Below, piece by piece: positions 1-11,309 of a DNA stretch of 64,000 nt (positions within the stretch are counted from its first letter, which is position 1; each line of letters opens with the position of its first letter). This stretch comes from Shewanella putrefaciens (lineage in GTDB: Bacteria; Pseudomonadota; Gammaproteobacteria; Enterobacterales; Shewanellaceae). The stretch is taken from the NCBI RefSeq assembly GCF_016406305.1, contig NZ_CP066369.1:2188501-2252500 (forward strand), written 5' to 3'. The notes below the pieces were generated by a model that saw only the letters and a program-made list of their open reading frames with translations, was not told the DNA's origin and did no database searches. The translations under genes were made by a program, and so were the position numbers.

Positions 1-1188
1 GTGCTGGGAAAATCACAGATGGCGAAGGTGAGTAATCGATTTTGGTTTATGTTGCACGGTTGGGTCTCATTGCCCATCTGGTTACTATTCTGTTTTATCT
101 GCTTAACGGGCACTGTTGCCGTATTAAGCCATGAGTTAACCTGGCTTACCAATCCCGCCGCCCGTGCGCTCAATCCTGACCAATTACCCGCAAAGCCCAT
201 CGATGAATTAATGCTGGCGGTGGAAAAGGCTTATCCCAATGCGCAGGTGATGGGGGCAATGACCTTTGAGCCCTATCTGGTCAATGCGATTACCTTTACG
301 GATACCGATAAGCCCTATGCGATCGCCTATGTGAATCAGTACACGGGGGAGATCCAGCAAATCAATGAGGGCCTCACTTTTATTGGTTTTATGCGTTCCC
401 TGCACGGCTGGTTGCTATTCCCTTGGCAGAGTGGTTATAGCCTAGGTTATTACCTAGTGAGTGTGATGTCGCTATTGATGTTGGCCTCACTCGTGACGGG
501 GTTAGTGGTTTATAAACGCTTCTGGCGCAGTTTTTTTGCCCCCAAACTGCGACTCACGCAGGGGAAAAAGACCTTACTCGCCGATTTACATAAATTGTCG
601 GGTGTGTGGTCTATCTGGTTTATCGCCATTATGAGTGCGACGGGATTATGGTACTTAGTCCAAGCGATTTTTTGGCATGCCGATATTGATATCGAACCCC
701 ATGCGCCCTTGATTGCACAAGAGCAGCTCCCGCTGCAAAGGGAAGGTGAGACACAAGTGCCGGAACGCAAGGTGAACTTGGCCGACGCACTGCAACTTGC
801 GAAGACACGCTTCCCCGATTTTCAACCTAGCTATGTGATGTTGCCTGAGCATCATAGGGATATGTATCACTTGAGTGGCAGTGGCGATCATATTTTTTAT
901 GATCAATATTCCTATAGCCTTAGCATCAATCCATGGACGGGGGAAATTGCCAGCGCTTCATCACCCGACACCATGACGGGCATGCAAACCATCATGCATA
1001 TTGCCGATCCGCTGCATTACGGCACCTTAGGCGGAATTTGGACTAAATTCCTGTGGTTTTTCTTTGGGCTGGTGCTTTCTGGCATGTCGATTACCGGTTT
1101 TATGATGTGGGGATTACGCCATGTACGTGCCTTTCAACAGGTCGAAACCAAAGACTTAGCCGCAGATATGCTAGGGGAGGCTCGCTAA
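1..1188 (+). CDS. PepSY-domain integral membrane protein
   Basis: This is an inner-membrane PepSY-associated protein of about 395 residues. Four hydrophobic segments are visible, near residues 17-39, 148-170, 203-222 and 348-371, with two large periplasmic regions between them. Family members are often near TonB-dependent receptors or iron-responsive genes and are suspected to reduce or handle metals; that role is inferred from the family. The reading frame is open from base 1 with GTG, but an ATG at base 19 (MAKVSNRFW) is a more natural start, and the true start could lie upstream of the window. The stop codon overlaps the ATG of the next gene, so the two are probably co-translated. Confidence 0.75.
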   Translation: MLGKSQMAKVSNRFWFMLHGWVSLPIWLLFCFICLTGTVAVLSHELTWLTNPAARALNPDQLPAKPIDELMLAVEKAYPNAQVMGAMTFEPYLVNAITFTDTDKPYAIAYVNQYTGEIQQINEGLTFIGFMRSLHGWLLFPWQSGYSLGYYLVSVMSLLMLASLVTGLVVYKRFWRSFFAPKLRLTQGKKTLLADLHKLSGVWSIWFIAIMSATGLWYLVQAIFWHADIDIEPHAPLIAQEQLPLQREGETQVPERKVNLADALQLAKTRFPDFQPSYVMLPEHHRDMYHLSGSGDHIFYDQYSYSLSINPWTGEIASASSPDTMTGMQTIMHIADPLHYGTLGGIWTKFLWFFFGLVLSGMSITGFMMWGLRHVRAFQQVETKDLAADMLGEAR

Positions 1189-1652
1189 TGGCATCATCCG
1201 TATTTTGGTTAAAACATAAGTACAAGCTCAGTGGGTTGATTTTGATCTTACCTGTGGTGTTTCTCTATCAATCACTCAACCCGACATTTCCACCCGCATG
1301 GCCGAGCCAGCAGTTAGGTGAGTTTAAAATTGCGCCTATGCCCTTAGATATGAAGGCACCCTATAAGCATCACGATGAGTATGTCAAAGATTTTATGTTG
1401 ATTTTTGAGCAAGGGGATATAGCCCATATCCGCCAAGGTTATGCCAATATCGGCCCCGAGGCGTTGCCGCTCGAGAGACTCCAACAAGGGGAAAACGGGG
1501 TATTACATGGCAGCAAACATGGCCAGCATGTGCATGCGATCACCGGCGCCAAGTTAGCGGCAACGGACAGCCTATGGGTGTCTATCCAAAATTGGCAGGG
1601 TGAATGGTTGGTTAGTCAGTGGCCAGTACCTGAGGCTGTGTTAGCGCAATAG
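1188..1652 (+). CDS. Conserved hypothetical membrane-anchored protein
   Basis: A 154-residue protein whose ATG overlaps the stop of the upstream PepSY gene (TAATG), which I take as the start because it implies translational coupling; the frame is open further upstream but that part lies inside the PepSY gene. One transmembrane segment near residues 14-28 (LSGLILILPVVFLY) is followed by a soluble, probably periplasmic domain rich in His (HHDEY, GSKHGQHVHAITG). I do not recognise the family. The pairing suggests a partner subunit of the PepSY protein. The His-rich stretch could bind metal, but this is a guess. Confidence 0.65.
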   Translation: MASSVFWLKHKYKLSGLILILPVVFLYQSLNPTFPPAWPSQQLGEFKIAPMPLDMKAPYKHHDEYVKDFMLIFEQGDIAHIRQGYANIGPEALPLERLQQGENGVLHGSKHGQHVHAITGAKLAATDSLWVSIQNWQGEWLVSQWPVPEAVLAQ

Positions 1653-1676
1653 TTTTTAGCTAATCATTTAAACAGC

Positions 1677-1716
1677 AAATAACCCTCAAGTGCTAACAGG
1701 TGCTTGAGGGTTATTT
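1677..1716. terminator. Bidirectional Rho-independent terminator
   Basis: A perfect 14-bp stem (AAATAACCCTCAAG at 1677-1690 with its complement at 1703-1716) encloses a 12-nt loop. T-rich sequence follows on the plus side and A-rich sequence precedes it, so it can end transcription of the PepSY pair from the left and nth from the right. Confidence 0.85.
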
Positions 1717-1823
1717 TTATGGGTGAAGTTAGTGTGGTTATGCTGATTACCCTAAGCATTATTACATTTATTGTGGAGATCTGGCGTTATCCCTACGCTG
1801 TTTATATTGCCTTAGTAGTGAGC

Positions 1824-2465
1824 TTATTCCTCTGGATAAACCTTTTCTTTAAACTCACATAAATCTTCAATAATACAGCTGCCGCAGCGGGGTTTGCGGG
1901 CAAGGCAAGTATAGCGGCCATGCAGAATAAACCAGTGGTGCACATCCACTTTAAATTCGGCGGGCACTACTTTTAGCATGCGCTCCTCAACTTCGACCAC
2001 GTTTTTGCCGGGGGCAAATTTAGTGCGATTGGCGAGGCGAAAAATATGGGTGTCGACGGCGATAGTCGGCCAACCAAAGGCGGTATTAAGCACCACATTG
2101 GCGGTTTTACGGCCAACGCCGGGAAGGGATTCGAGGGCTTCTCTGTCCTCTGGCACTTCGCCATTGTACTTCTCGATTAAGATCTCGCAGGCTTTGATTA
2201 CATTGACGGCCTTGTTGTTATAAAGGCCAATCGTCTTGATATATTCCTTTAATCCTTCCACGCCTAAGGCATAGATACTGTGAGCCGTATTGGCCACAGG
2301 AAACAATTTATCGGTCGCCTTATTTACGCTCACATCGGTCGCCTGGGCCGATAAGGTTACCGCCACCAGCAATTCAAAGGGACTGGAGAAATTAAGCTCG
2401 GTTTCGGGTTTGGGATTGTTTTCACGAAGGCGAGTGAGGATCTGGATGCGTTTTTCTTGGTTCAT
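1824..2465 (-). CDS. nth: Endonuclease III (DNA glycosylase/AP lyase)
   Basis: Base-excision repair enzyme that removes oxidised pyrimidines and cleaves the abasic site. The protein has 213 residues, close to the E. coli enzyme, with the helix-hairpin-helix LPGVGRKTANV (114-124), catalytic Lys120 and Asp138 (in VDTH), and the C-terminal [4Fe-4S] loop C187-X6-C194-X2-C197-X5-C203. The residue numbering matches E. coli Nth. It is the last gene of the rsxABCDGE-nth cluster, the same order as in E. coli. It sits 121 bp after rsxE, with an intervening hairpin at 2551-2573. Confidence 0.97.
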   Translation of the reverse strand: MNQEKRIQILTRLRENNPKPETELNFSSPFELLVAVTLSAQATDVSVNKATDKLFPVANTAHSIYALGVEGLKEYIKTIGLYNNKAVNVIKACEILIEKYNGEVPEDREALESLPGVGRKTANVVLNTAFGWPTIAVDTHIFRLANRTKFAPGKNVVEVEERMLKVVPAEFKVDVHHWFILHGRYTCLARKPRCGSCIIEDLCEFKEKVYPEE

Positions 2466-2550
2466 GGGATTCCTGCGCTGTGTGGGCTGTCGTGCTGTGG
2501 TTTACCCCACTTTTCATATTGTTTTTATATTGTGTTTATATTCTGTTATG

Positions 2551-2573
2551 GGGCGCTAGGGTATTTAGCGCCC
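2551..2573. other. Intercistronic hairpin between rsxE and nth
   Basis: A perfect 8-bp inverted repeat, GGGCGCTA (2551-2558) and TAGCGCCC (2566-2573), with a 7-nt loop. There is no T-run on the minus-strand 3' side, so it looks more like an RNA-stabilising or attenuating hairpin than an efficient terminator. Confidence 0.5.
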
Positions 2574-2586
2574 GTTTATCCACCGG

Positions 2587-3285
2587 TTAACCGACCTTAG
2601 TGATCCGCGCCCGTGTCACGCTCGGCTGCACCGCCGCCTCAGGTTGACGTTCTTTGAGCTTTTTATCGATCACATTTTTAAGGGCGATAAGTAGGCCCAT
2701 CACGATAAAGGCGCCAGGTGGCAACATGGCCAGCAGGAAGGGCGTATCGACTTGCCATACCTGAATGGTTAAGGCTTTTGCCCAAGGGCCGAGCAGTTGA
2801 TCCGCGCCATCAAACAGTGTGCCTTGGCCGAGAATTTCCCGCGTGGCGCCAAGTAGTGCCAATACCAAGGTAAAGCCTAGACCCATCATTAGACCATCGA
2901 AGGCGGCGCTAAAGGCGTTATTACGGGAAGCAAATGCCTCAGCGCGGCCAATGATAATGCAGTTGGTTACAATCAAAGGCAAAAAGATCCCTAGGGATAA
3001 ATACAGGCCGTAGGCATAGGCATTGATCAACAGTTGCACTGTAGTGACTAGGGCGGCAATGATCATCACAAACACCGGAATACGGATCTCCTTGGGCACA
3101 TAATCGCGCACCAGAGAGACTAAAATATTCGAACCAATCAGCACTAGCATAGTGGCCACCCCGAGCCCAAGGGCGTTGGTGAGTGTGGCGGTGACGGCAA
3201 GTAACGGGCATAAACCTAATAGTTGCACTAGGCCTGGGTTATTTTTCCACAGTCCCTGCCAAGCAATATCACGATAATTACTCAT
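2587..3285 (-). CDS. rsxE: Rnf/Rsx electron transport complex subunit E
   Basis: Integral membrane subunit of the Rnf-type complex that couples NADH:ferredoxin electron transfer to ion movement; in E. coli the Rsx complex also keeps SoxR reduced. The 232-residue protein has about six hydrophobic segments and the RsxE/NqrD signature ([18 protein letters not shown] near the N terminus, [18 protein letters not shown] mid-protein). I chose ATG at 3285 ([10 protein letters not shown]) over a GTG at 3297 because a GAGG Shine-Dalgarno lies about 8 nt upstream. The start overlaps the end of rsxG by 8 nt, so the two are translationally coupled. Confidence 0.95.
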   Translation of the reverse strand: MSNYRDIAWQGLWKNNPGLVQLLGLCPLLAVTATLTNALGLGVATMLVLIGSNILVSLVRDYVPKEIRIPVFVMIIAALVTTVQLLINAYAYGLYLSLGIFLPLIVTNCIIIGRAEAFASRNNAFSAAFDGLMMGLGFTLVLALLGATREILGQGTLFDGADQLLGPWAKALTIQVWQVDTPFLLAMLPPGAFIVMGLLIALKNVIDKKLKERQPEAAVQPSVTRARITKVG

Positions 3286-3919
3286 GGTTGGCCTCACAAT
3301 TTAGCGGCTGGCTGAAAATCTGCGTTTGATTTTGGTTAAAATACCATAGCGCCCGTTTGACCGCTTTGACATAGGCGCGTGGGGTAATAGTGGCGCCTGT
3401 AAATTGATCAAAATCGCCGCCGTCTTTTTTCACTAACCATTGTTTGTCGTCCTCTGAGCCGAGGATTTTACCGACAAACTGCGTTACCCAATCGGATTTA
3501 CGTAACTCGATCTTATCACCCAGCCCTGGGGTTTCTTGGTGGGAAAGCGTGCGCACTCCTAAGACTTCCCCTTGGGTATTGATCCCGACAATCAACTTGA
3601 TATCACCGCTATAGCCATCCGGCGCTATGGCCTCGATGGCAATTGCCACGGGCTTGCCCGCAGCGGTGGCAATATAGGCGGGCATAGGCTCATCTGTGCC
3701 TAAGGCCTCTTTGTTTTGTAGCAGAGTGCAATGGGCCGTCAGTTCATTATCGTGGATTTCATCGGGGATCAATTGGTGCAATACCCGCATTAATTCCTGT
3801 TGCTCTTGCTGTTTTATTTGGTCAAAGGTTTGTTGATTGACAACGGCAACGAGGCCGGTGCAGATCAAGGCAAACAGTGCCAATAAAAAACCATTTTTAA
3901 TCATCGGATTGTTCAACAT
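3278..3919 (-). CDS. rsxG: Rnf/Rsx electron transport complex subunit G (covalent FMN)
   Basis: Membrane-anchored periplasmic flavoprotein of the Rnf complex. One N-terminal transmembrane helix (residues 8-27) is followed by an FMN-binding domain. The attachment motif TGAT lies at 174-177, and by analogy with NqrC/RnfG the FMN would be linked through phosphoester to Thr177. A conserved ETPGLGDKI segment is at 129-137. Length is 213 residues, usual for the family. It is separated from rsxD by an 81-bp spacer with short tandem repeats and overlaps rsxE by 8 bp. Confidence 0.95.
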   Translation of the reverse strand: MLNNPMIKNGFLLALFALICTGLVAVVNQQTFDQIKQQEQQELMRVLHQLIPDEIHDNELTAHCTLLQNKEALGTDEPMPAYIATAAGKPVAIAIEAIAPDGYSGDIKLIVGINTQGEVLGVRTLSHQETPGLGDKIELRKSDWVTQFVGKILGSEDDKQWLVKKDGGDFDQFTGATITPRAYVKAVKRALWYFNQNQTQIFSQPLNCEANHE

Positions 3920-3950
3920 TCTTTCCTTTAGCTTGTATCTCTTGCCCGCG

Positions 3951-5160
<1,210 letters not shown>

Positions 5161-5168
<8 letters not shown>

Positions 5169-7566
5169 TTGAATCACTCGTCGCATCCGCTTCCCTTGCC
5201 ACTTTTTTCGCCTTTGCCTTGGCAACGGCCGCCGCTATCCTGGCTTTTTTTAGCGCTTCTGCGTCCTCTGCCGGCAGTATTGCATTGACCTCTAGCACAG
5301 TTTGAGTCGCAGCGACTGGTTCTACTGGCGTGTTATCAACTGTGCTATTCGTGTCTGTTACGGCAAGTGTTGAGTCCGCCTGCGCGGCTTTTTTCGCTTT
5401 TGCTCGGGCGACTGCAGCAGCGACTCTGGCTTTTTTATCATCCTCAGGACTCAGTGCAGCTGTGCTTGGCTCAGGCTCGGCGACAGGCGTATCCACAGCT
5501 TGAGTGTTTGTCGCTTGATCTTCAGATGCTTGAGTCGCTGGCGTGTAGTCTTCGCTTAGGATGCCACTCTGCTGTGCCGCTTTTTTGGCTTTAGCGCGGG
5601 CAACGGCCGCGGCGATTTTGGCCTTTTTATCGTCCTCAATGGTCGAGCCTACTGCATTGGGTTCAGTGTGGCTTGCCTCAGTGTGGTTTGCATCCAAGGG
5701 TGGCGTTTCACTCGCGTTAGCACTCTGCTGTGCCGCTTTCTTGGCTTTAGCACGGGCAACGGCTGCGGCGACTTTATCCTTTTGCGATAATGGTGCTGGG
5801 CTGTTAGCCTCGGCTGCGGCGTCAGTGGCATCGCTGGCATTAACAGAACTGGCACTAACAGAACTGGTATTAGTAGAACTGGTCGTTACTGAGCTGGTAT
5901 CAGCATTGGCCTGTGCGGCCTTTTTCGCCTTAGCGCGGGCGATGGCGGCGGCAACGGCGGCCTTTTCCTTCGGCACTTCAGCGGTTACTGCGGCGGGTGC
6001 GATTGGAGTGTCACTGGATGCCTGCGCAGCGGCGGCTTTTTTGGCGGCGATACGTGCCATCGCCTCGGCGACGGCATTTTTATCTGTGCCCGTCATAGTG
6101 GCTTGTCGCCGCTCGGCGGCTTCTTTGGCTTTAGCTTCCCGGGCGAGTTTTTCTTCCTCTAGGCGATGTAAGCGTGCTTCGAAGCGATGCTTAGCCCGTT
6201 CAGCCTGCTGCTTTTCATCGGCGGCTTGTTTGAGTGCCGATTTTGCGATGCGGTAGTATTCCACGAGGGGAATATCACTTGGACACACATAGCTACAACA
6301 ACCGCATTCAATACAATCCTTTAGATTGTAACTCGCGGCTTTGTCATATTCTTCGGCTTTGGCATGCCAAAACAGTTGCTGGGGTAACAGCAGTGCAGGG
6401 CAGGCATTGGCACATTCGCCGCAGCGGATACAGGCTTTTTCTTCTGGCGTCGTGCCAATCTCTTGGCTACTCGGCACTAAAATACAGTTAGTACCCTTTA
6501 AAATCGGCACTTGGATGGTCGGCAGTGCATGGCCCATCATAGGCCCGCCAATAATGACCTTTTGCTGCGGCTCTGGCTTAAACTCGGTGGTGCTGAGCAC
6601 GTGCTCAACGGGTGTACCGATGGGCAACCAATAATTGCCGGGTTTAGCGACATTTTGCCCTGTGACGGTAACTACCCGCTCAATCAGCGGTTTACCTTGA
6701 ATGACTGCTTGATGAATGGCAAAAGCGGTACCGACATTATGTACGACTATCCCAAGTTTGGCGGGGATCGCCCCCGAAGGTACTTCGCGGCCGGTGATGA
6801 TCTGAATCAGCTGTTTTTCACCGCCCGAGGGATATTTAGTCGGGATAACCGTTACTCGCACTGTGCCTGCAGGAATTGAGCTCTGCTTGACCGCCTGCTG
6901 CATAGCGCTAATGGCTTCGGGTTTATTGTCCTCGATGGCGATAACGATGCGTTTTGGCGTTAATAAGCGATAAATGATGTCTATGCCTGCCAAAATATCC
7001 TGGCTGTATTCGCGCATTAATCTGTCATCGGCACTGATGTAGGGTTCACACTCGACACCGTTGATGATGACTAAATCGATTTCACTGACGGGATTGAGTT
7101 TGATATGGCTCGGAAACGCTGCGCCGCCCATGCCTGCAATGCCAGCGGCATGGATTTTCTCGATGATCTGTTGATCGCTCAGGCCTTCAAGCTCGCTTGG
7201 GGCTAACTCGCACCAGGTATCTTTACCATCGGCGGCAATCACGCAGGTATTGACCGGCAGTGCTGAGGCATGATTACTGGCCCTAGGCTCAATGGCAATC
7301 ACAGTGCCTGAGGTGGGCGCATGAACTGGCAAATGCCAAATAGAAGTGCCATGGGTTAATGGCGTGCCCTTTAGTACTTTATCGCCGACCTTCACCGCAA
7401 GGGTGCAGTTTTCGCCGACCTGTGGCACAGGCACTAAATATTCCTGGGCTAAGGGCAACTGTCCTATCGGCGTCGTGTTGGAGAGGAATTTGACTTCGGG
7501 GGGATGAATACCGCCGGGTGAGCGCCAAAGGGTTCCTTTATCTAATTGATCTAATAAAGTTAGCAC
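5161..7566 (-). CDS. rsxC: Rnf/Rsx electron transport complex subunit C
   Basis: NADH-binding subunit of the Rnf complex on the cytoplasmic face. Residues 1-440 form the conserved core: a glycine-rich GIAGMGGAAFPSH segment (142-154) and two ferredoxin-type [4Fe-4S] motifs, C379/382/385/389 and C418/421/424/428. After a charged coiled-coil-like stretch, the C-terminal half (about 495-790) is an Ala/Lys-rich region carrying six copies of a unit like KVAAAVARAKAKKAAQ separated by Ser/Thr/Asn-rich linkers. Such tails vary between RsxC homologs and account for the length of 801 residues. It starts with GTG at 7566, 3 nt after rsxB, with an AGAGGA Shine-Dalgarno. Confidence 0.95.
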
Positions 7567-7569
7567 CGC

Positions 7570-8151
7570 TTATCCTCTCTTTTCTTCGTGCTGGCTCTCT
7601 TGGATAAGAGTCACGGGAATCGCATTTAAACGCCAATTCCAGTTTTTCAAATTCTGGGTCACAGGGATCATATCAATACAATCGACGGGGCAGGGCTCAA
7701 CGCAGAGATCACACCCTGTGCAATCTGTGGTGAGCACGGTATGCATTAATTTGCCCGCACCTATAATGGCGTCGACGGGACAAGCCTGAATACATTTAGT
7801 GCAACCAATACATTCATCTTCGCGGATGTAGGCCACTTTTTTAACCTGAGACTGTGCTTCGGCATTGAGCGGCTCGGGATCAACGCCCATCAGGCTGGCC
7901 AGTTTTTCCATGGTGGCAGTGCCGCCTGGAGGACATTTATTGATTTTATCGCCATTGGCTATGGCTTCAGCGTAGGGGCGACAGCCGGGGTAACCACATT
8001 GACCACATTGGGTCTGTGGCAAAATGGCTTCTAGTTCATCGACAATGGGATTGCCTTCAACCTTAAATTTAAGGGCGGCAAAACCGAGTAACACCCCAAA
8101 GACCAAGGCCAGTAGGGTCAACAATATGACTGCAATTACAATGGTGGACAT
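7570..8151 (-). CDS. rsxB: Rnf/Rsx electron transport complex subunit B (polyferredoxin)
   Basis: Iron-sulfur subunit of 193 residues. An N-terminal membrane anchor (3-28) is followed by the Fe-S domain with C49, C52, C57 and C73 and then two ferredoxin [4Fe-4S] motifs, C114/117/120/124 and C144/147/150/154. It carries electrons between the ferredoxin/NADH side and the membrane flavoproteins. It starts 1 nt after the rsxA stop, consistent with tight operon structure. Confidence 0.96.
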   Translation of the reverse strand: MSTIVIAVILLTLLALVFGVLLGFAALKFKVEGNPIVDELEAILPQTQCGQCGYPGCRPYAEAIANGDKINKCPPGGTATMEKLASLMGVDPEPLNAEAQSQVKKVAYIREDECIGCTKCIQACPVDAIIGAGKLMHTVLTTDCTGCDLCVEPCPVDCIDMIPVTQNLKNWNWRLNAIPVTLIQESQHEEKRG

Positions 8152-8152
8152 C

Positions 8153-8731
8153 TTACTTAACCAATCCTGTAAATCCCATAAAGGCCAGCGACATCAGGCC
8201 CGCGGTGATCATGGCAATGGCGCCGCCCTTAAAGGGTAAGGGCACATCTGCGGCGGCTAAGCGTTCACGCATAGCCGAGAAGAGAATTAACACTAAAGAG
8301 AAGCCCACCGCCGCACCAAAACCGTAGATAGCCGATTGAATAAAATCGTGTTTTTCGTTCACGTTAAGCAGGGCGACACCCAATACCGCGCAGTTTGTCG
8401 TGATAAGCGGTAAATAAATACCGAGGGCACGGTGCAGCGTCACACTGGTTTTTTGAACGACCATTTCAGTAAATTGCACGACAACGGCAATCACTAAAAT
8501 AAAACTCATAGTGCGCAAATAGCTCAGATCAAAGGGGAGTAATAGGTATTGATTCACGAGATAACTGAGTATCGAGGCTAAGGTCAACACAAAAGTGGTG
8601 GCCATAGACATACCAATCGCGGACTCCAACTTACTGGAGACCCCCATGAAAGGACATAAACCTAAGAATTTCACTAAAACGAAATTGTTGACCAGTACAG
8701 TGCTGATCAACAACAGGAGATATTCACTCAT
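8153..8731 (-). CDS. rsxA: Rnf/Rsx electron transport complex subunit A
   Basis: First gene of the rsxABCDGE-nth operon and homolog of NqrE/RnfA. The 192-residue protein is almost entirely hydrophobic, with six membrane segments. The inverted-topology signatures [14 protein letters not shown] (residues 19-32) and [15 protein letters not shown] are both present; each carries the Cys that in this family ligates an intramembrane iron centre shared with RsxE. The start codon is preceded by CAAGTATTGAG. Confidence 0.96.
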   Translation of the reverse strand: MSEYLLLLISTVLVNNFVLVKFLGLCPFMGVSSKLESAIGMSMATTFVLTLASILSYLVNQYLLLPFDLSYLRTMSFILVIAVVVQFTEMVVQKTSVTLHRALGIYLPLITTNCAVLGVALLNVNEKHDFIQSAIYGFGAAVGFSLVLILFSAMRERLAAADVPLPFKGGAIAMITAGLMSLAFMGFTGLVK

Positions 8732-8762
8732 CTCAATACTTGTCTAAACGGATCTTGGCGGT

Positions 8763-8791
8763 ATTATCGACTTTTCCGTTTGTATAAACAA
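8763..8791 (-). promoter_or_regulatory. Candidate promoter of the rsx operon
   Basis: Read on the minus strand: TTGTTT (8786-8791), a 17-bp spacer, then GATAAT (8763-8768), about 32 bp upstream of the rsxA start. The spacing is ideal and both boxes are fair matches to sigma-70. There is no independent support. Confidence 0.4.
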
Positions 8792-8856
8792 CATATAGAA
8801 TGCAGGGTTAACCATCTTTACTGTAAATATTGGCGATGAATTAACCGAGTGTTCGC

Positions 8857-10761
8857 TTAAACATGATCGCTAATCGTTAACGCTTGGGGCTGGGCAATAT
8901 AATAGCCCTGTAGCCCATCGATTAAGAGTTTTTCGAGGGTTAATTTTTCCTCCTGACGTTCGACACTGGTCGCTATCACGCGAATGCCAATACGTCTGGC
9001 GACATCCACCATCATGCGCACGAAGAATTTATTATTGTTATCTTCATCAATGGCGTTGGAATAGCTGCCATCGAGCTTAATGTAGTCTGGACGCACCTCG
9101 TGGAAGAATTTGAAGGAGGTGAAGCTCATGCCAAAACGCTCGATGGAGACCCTAGCACCCACACTGTGAACTTCACGGACAAATTTGAAACTGGCCCCTA
9201 AATTGGCCTGCAGACCCGACTCGTTGATCTCAAATACCAAACGTGAAGCGATAGATTTATGCTTGCCTAAAATATCTTTTAGCCAGCCAACAAACAGTTC
9301 TTGATGGGCTGAAAACGCACTTATATTGATGCCAAAATTGCCGCTGATGCTCGGGTTTTCCTTAAGCATTTTTAATGTGCTGATCACCACTAATTTATCT
9401 AATTCCGTACTTAAGCCGTGGCGTTCGGCCATGGCAATCACTGTGGTAGTTGGCAAAAATTTGCCTTCACTATTATAGAAACGGGCCAACAGCTCGCGGT
9501 AAACCTCAACATCGTTGCGACAGGGCTGGATCGGCTGTTGATAGAATCTTAAGGCTTGGCGATCGATGAGATCCAGGATCGCCAGCTTCCAACGGTCATC
9601 GCCAAACTGCTCATCACCGTTGAGTTTTTCTTGAATATGATAGCAATTGGGCCCCAAGGTTTGGGCAATACTCACCGCAGTATCGACAAGGGTGAGTAGG
9701 GTAACGGGATTGGCCCCTTGCTGATAGGGAACTAAGCCGGTGTGCGCCGTGGACTCGGTCTTGATGAGCAACTGATATTCATCGAGAAAAATTTTGAGCT
9801 GTTCTAAAAACTTTGGCCCATCTTTTAGCACAACATCGGGAATGAATACGGCAAAATCGGCGCTCGAAATCCGAAAACATTCGGCATCTGGGTATTTCGA
9901 ACAGGCCTTACGAATACAATTCGCCACGTTAGATAAATATTCATCCCCTGCGGTGCGCCCCTGTAACTGGTTAACATGGGCAAGTTCAGTGGCCTTTACC
10001 ATCGCCAGTAGACCCAATTGGGGCACGCTGGGCTGACTAATGCTCTCTAATTTACTGGTGAACGGTGGGCGACTACCAAAACCGGTAATAGGATCTTGAT
10101 AGGCGGCCCTATGGAGTTTTTCGTTTTCTTGGGTGAGCTTATCTAATTGGGTTTTAAGTTGAGTACGACATTCTTCTAACGCCAACTTTATCGGACTCAT
10201 CTCACCGGAGAGTTTGGATGTGGCAATGGCGGAAAAACTCATATCTGGAAGATGGGAAATATACTGGGCGGCATAACCAATAGCGGCTTTCATCCTCGCC
10301 ATTAACACCATAAAAATAACGAGCAACATCAAATAAGTCACTAGGAGTACTAGGCCAAATGTCTCTGTATTGCTAATAGCCTCTTCGATGGCTTGATTGG
10401 CGCTGAGTTTGACCTGTAAGCGGCCCGTCGCTATTTTTTGGGTATGGGCTAAGTTAAGGGGAAATAAGCCCGCGAGTGGATGGTCATCCTTCGCTGTGAG
10501 GCTGCCATCGGTATGATTAAGCTCGCCATCGGTATCATCAACATATTGAAAAAATTGGAAGCTATAGTCGCTCGATAACAGCCGATACAGCTCTGCACCA
10601 CTACCTTGCCACAGGGCAAAACCGCCAAGATGTTTTTTAAAATCGTCGAGTTCTTGCTGTTGCTGGATTTGTAATTGGCTATTCTGGCTTTGATAAACCC
10701 AGCCAAATAGCGCCAAAAAGATCAGTAATAAAAAGACGGGATATGATTTTGACATGGCCAT
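8857..10761 (-). CDS. Degenerate GGDEF-EAL membrane protein, probable c-di-GMP receptor
   Basis: A 634-residue protein with TM1 at about 7-23, a periplasmic domain of roughly 110 residues resembling the LapD/MoxY N-terminal type (WQGSG..., LFPLNL), TM2 at about 135-157, a HAMP-like linker, GGDEF and EAL domains. The cyclase motif is SSADF (299-303) instead of GGDEF. In the EAL domain the signature is ELL (423-425), DDFG has become ERFG (541-544) and AEGVE has become ATSVE (597-601), so neither synthesis nor hydrolysis of c-di-GMP is expected. A LapD- or CsrD-like receptor role is inferred. ATG at 10761 was chosen because it has a GCGGA Shine-Dalgarno and is followed directly by the signal anchor; the frame is open about 50 codons further up. 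No lapG/lapA-like genes are adjacent. Confidence 0.8.
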   Translation of the reverse strand: MAMSKSYPVFLLLIFLALFGWVYQSQNSQLQIQQQQELDDFKKHLGGFALWQGSGAELYRLLSSDYSFQFFQYVDDTDGELNHTDGSLTAKDDHPLAGLFPLNLAHTQKIATGRLQVKLSANQAIEEAISNTETFGLVLLVTYLMLLVIFMVLMARMKAAIGYAAQYISHLPDMSFSAIATSKLSGEMSPIKLALEECRTQLKTQLDKLTQENEKLHRAAYQDPITGFGSRPPFTSKLESISQPSVPQLGLLAMVKATELAHVNQLQGRTAGDEYLSNVANCIRKACSKYPDAECFRISSADFAVFIPDVVLKDGPKFLEQLKIFLDEYQLLIKTESTAHTGLVPYQQGANPVTLLTLVDTAVSIAQTLGPNCYHIQEKLNGDEQFGDDRWKLAILDLIDRQALRFYQQPIQPCRNDVEVYRELLARFYNSEGKFLPTTTVIAMAERHGLSTELDKLVVISTLKMLKENPSISGNFGINISAFSAHQELFVGWLKDILGKHKSIASRLVFEINESGLQANLGASFKFVREVHSVGARVSIERFGMSFTSFKFFHEVRPDYIKLDGSYSNAIDEDNNNKFFVRMMVDVARRIGIRVIATSVERQEEKLTLEKLLIDGLQGYYIAQPQALTISDHV

Positions 10762-10957
10762 AAAAAATCCGCTCTCAACGTATGCGAGTACAAAGACAGC
10801 TGAGCCCTGTGATGCAACTACGCTATCTGTGTGATGACACTCAGAATTTTGGTTAATAAATTGATCACAGTGTAACTGTATTTGTTTTAAAACAGAAATT
10901 AAAAGACAATGCAAGGAACTAAAAACAGGGAGGTAAATAGGAGATTATGTGAAAGAT

Positions 10958-11033
10958 TGGCTCCCCTGACTGGACTTGAACCAGTGACATACGGATTAAC
11001 AGTCCGCCGTTCTACCGACTGAACTACAGGGGA
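10958..11033 (-). tRNA. tRNA-Asn (GTT), copy 1 of 5
   Basis: A 76-nt tRNA with CCA encoded. Acceptor TCCCCTG pairs with CAGGGGA, the T loop is GGTTCAAGTCC, and anticodon GTT lies in CTGTTAATC. Last gene of a five-copy tandem array transcribed leftward. Confidence 0.97.
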
Positions 11034-11083
11034 GTAGAGGGTGCGATATTGCTATCGACTTTATAAAACATGACTAACTTAAA

Positions 11084-11159
11084 TGGCTCCCCTGACTGGA
11101 CTTGAACCAGTGACATACGGATTAACAGTCCGCCGTTCTACCGACTGAACTACAGGGGA
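11084..11159 (-). tRNA. tRNA-Asn (GTT), copy 2 of 5
   Basis: Same 76-nt gene as the other copies, anticodon GTT, CCA encoded. The spacers on both sides of this copy share the motif GTGCGATATTGCTATCGACT, which shows that the array grew by unit duplication. Confidence 0.97.
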
Positions 11160-11203
11160 ATCGAGGTGCGATATTGCTATCGACTTAATAAGCTTGCTTA
11201 AAG

Positions 11204-11279
11204 TGGCTCCCCTGACTGGACTTGAACCAGTGACATACGGATTAACAGTCCGCCGTTCTACCGACTGAACTACAGGGGA
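11204..11279 (-). tRNA. tRNA-Asn (GTT), copy 3 of 5
   Basis: A 76-nt tRNA identical by eye to the neighbouring copies, anticodon GTT, encoded CCA end at 11204-11206 on this strand. Confidence 0.97.
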
Positions 11280-11309
11280 ATCATTTTAACGCGGCAGTGA
11301 GATAGTAAG

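Noticed and set aside
5561..6256. A 231-codon plus-strand frame inside rsxC
   Set aside because: Antisense shadow of the Ala/Lys repeat tail; it is an Ala/Leu-rich repetition with no independent signals.
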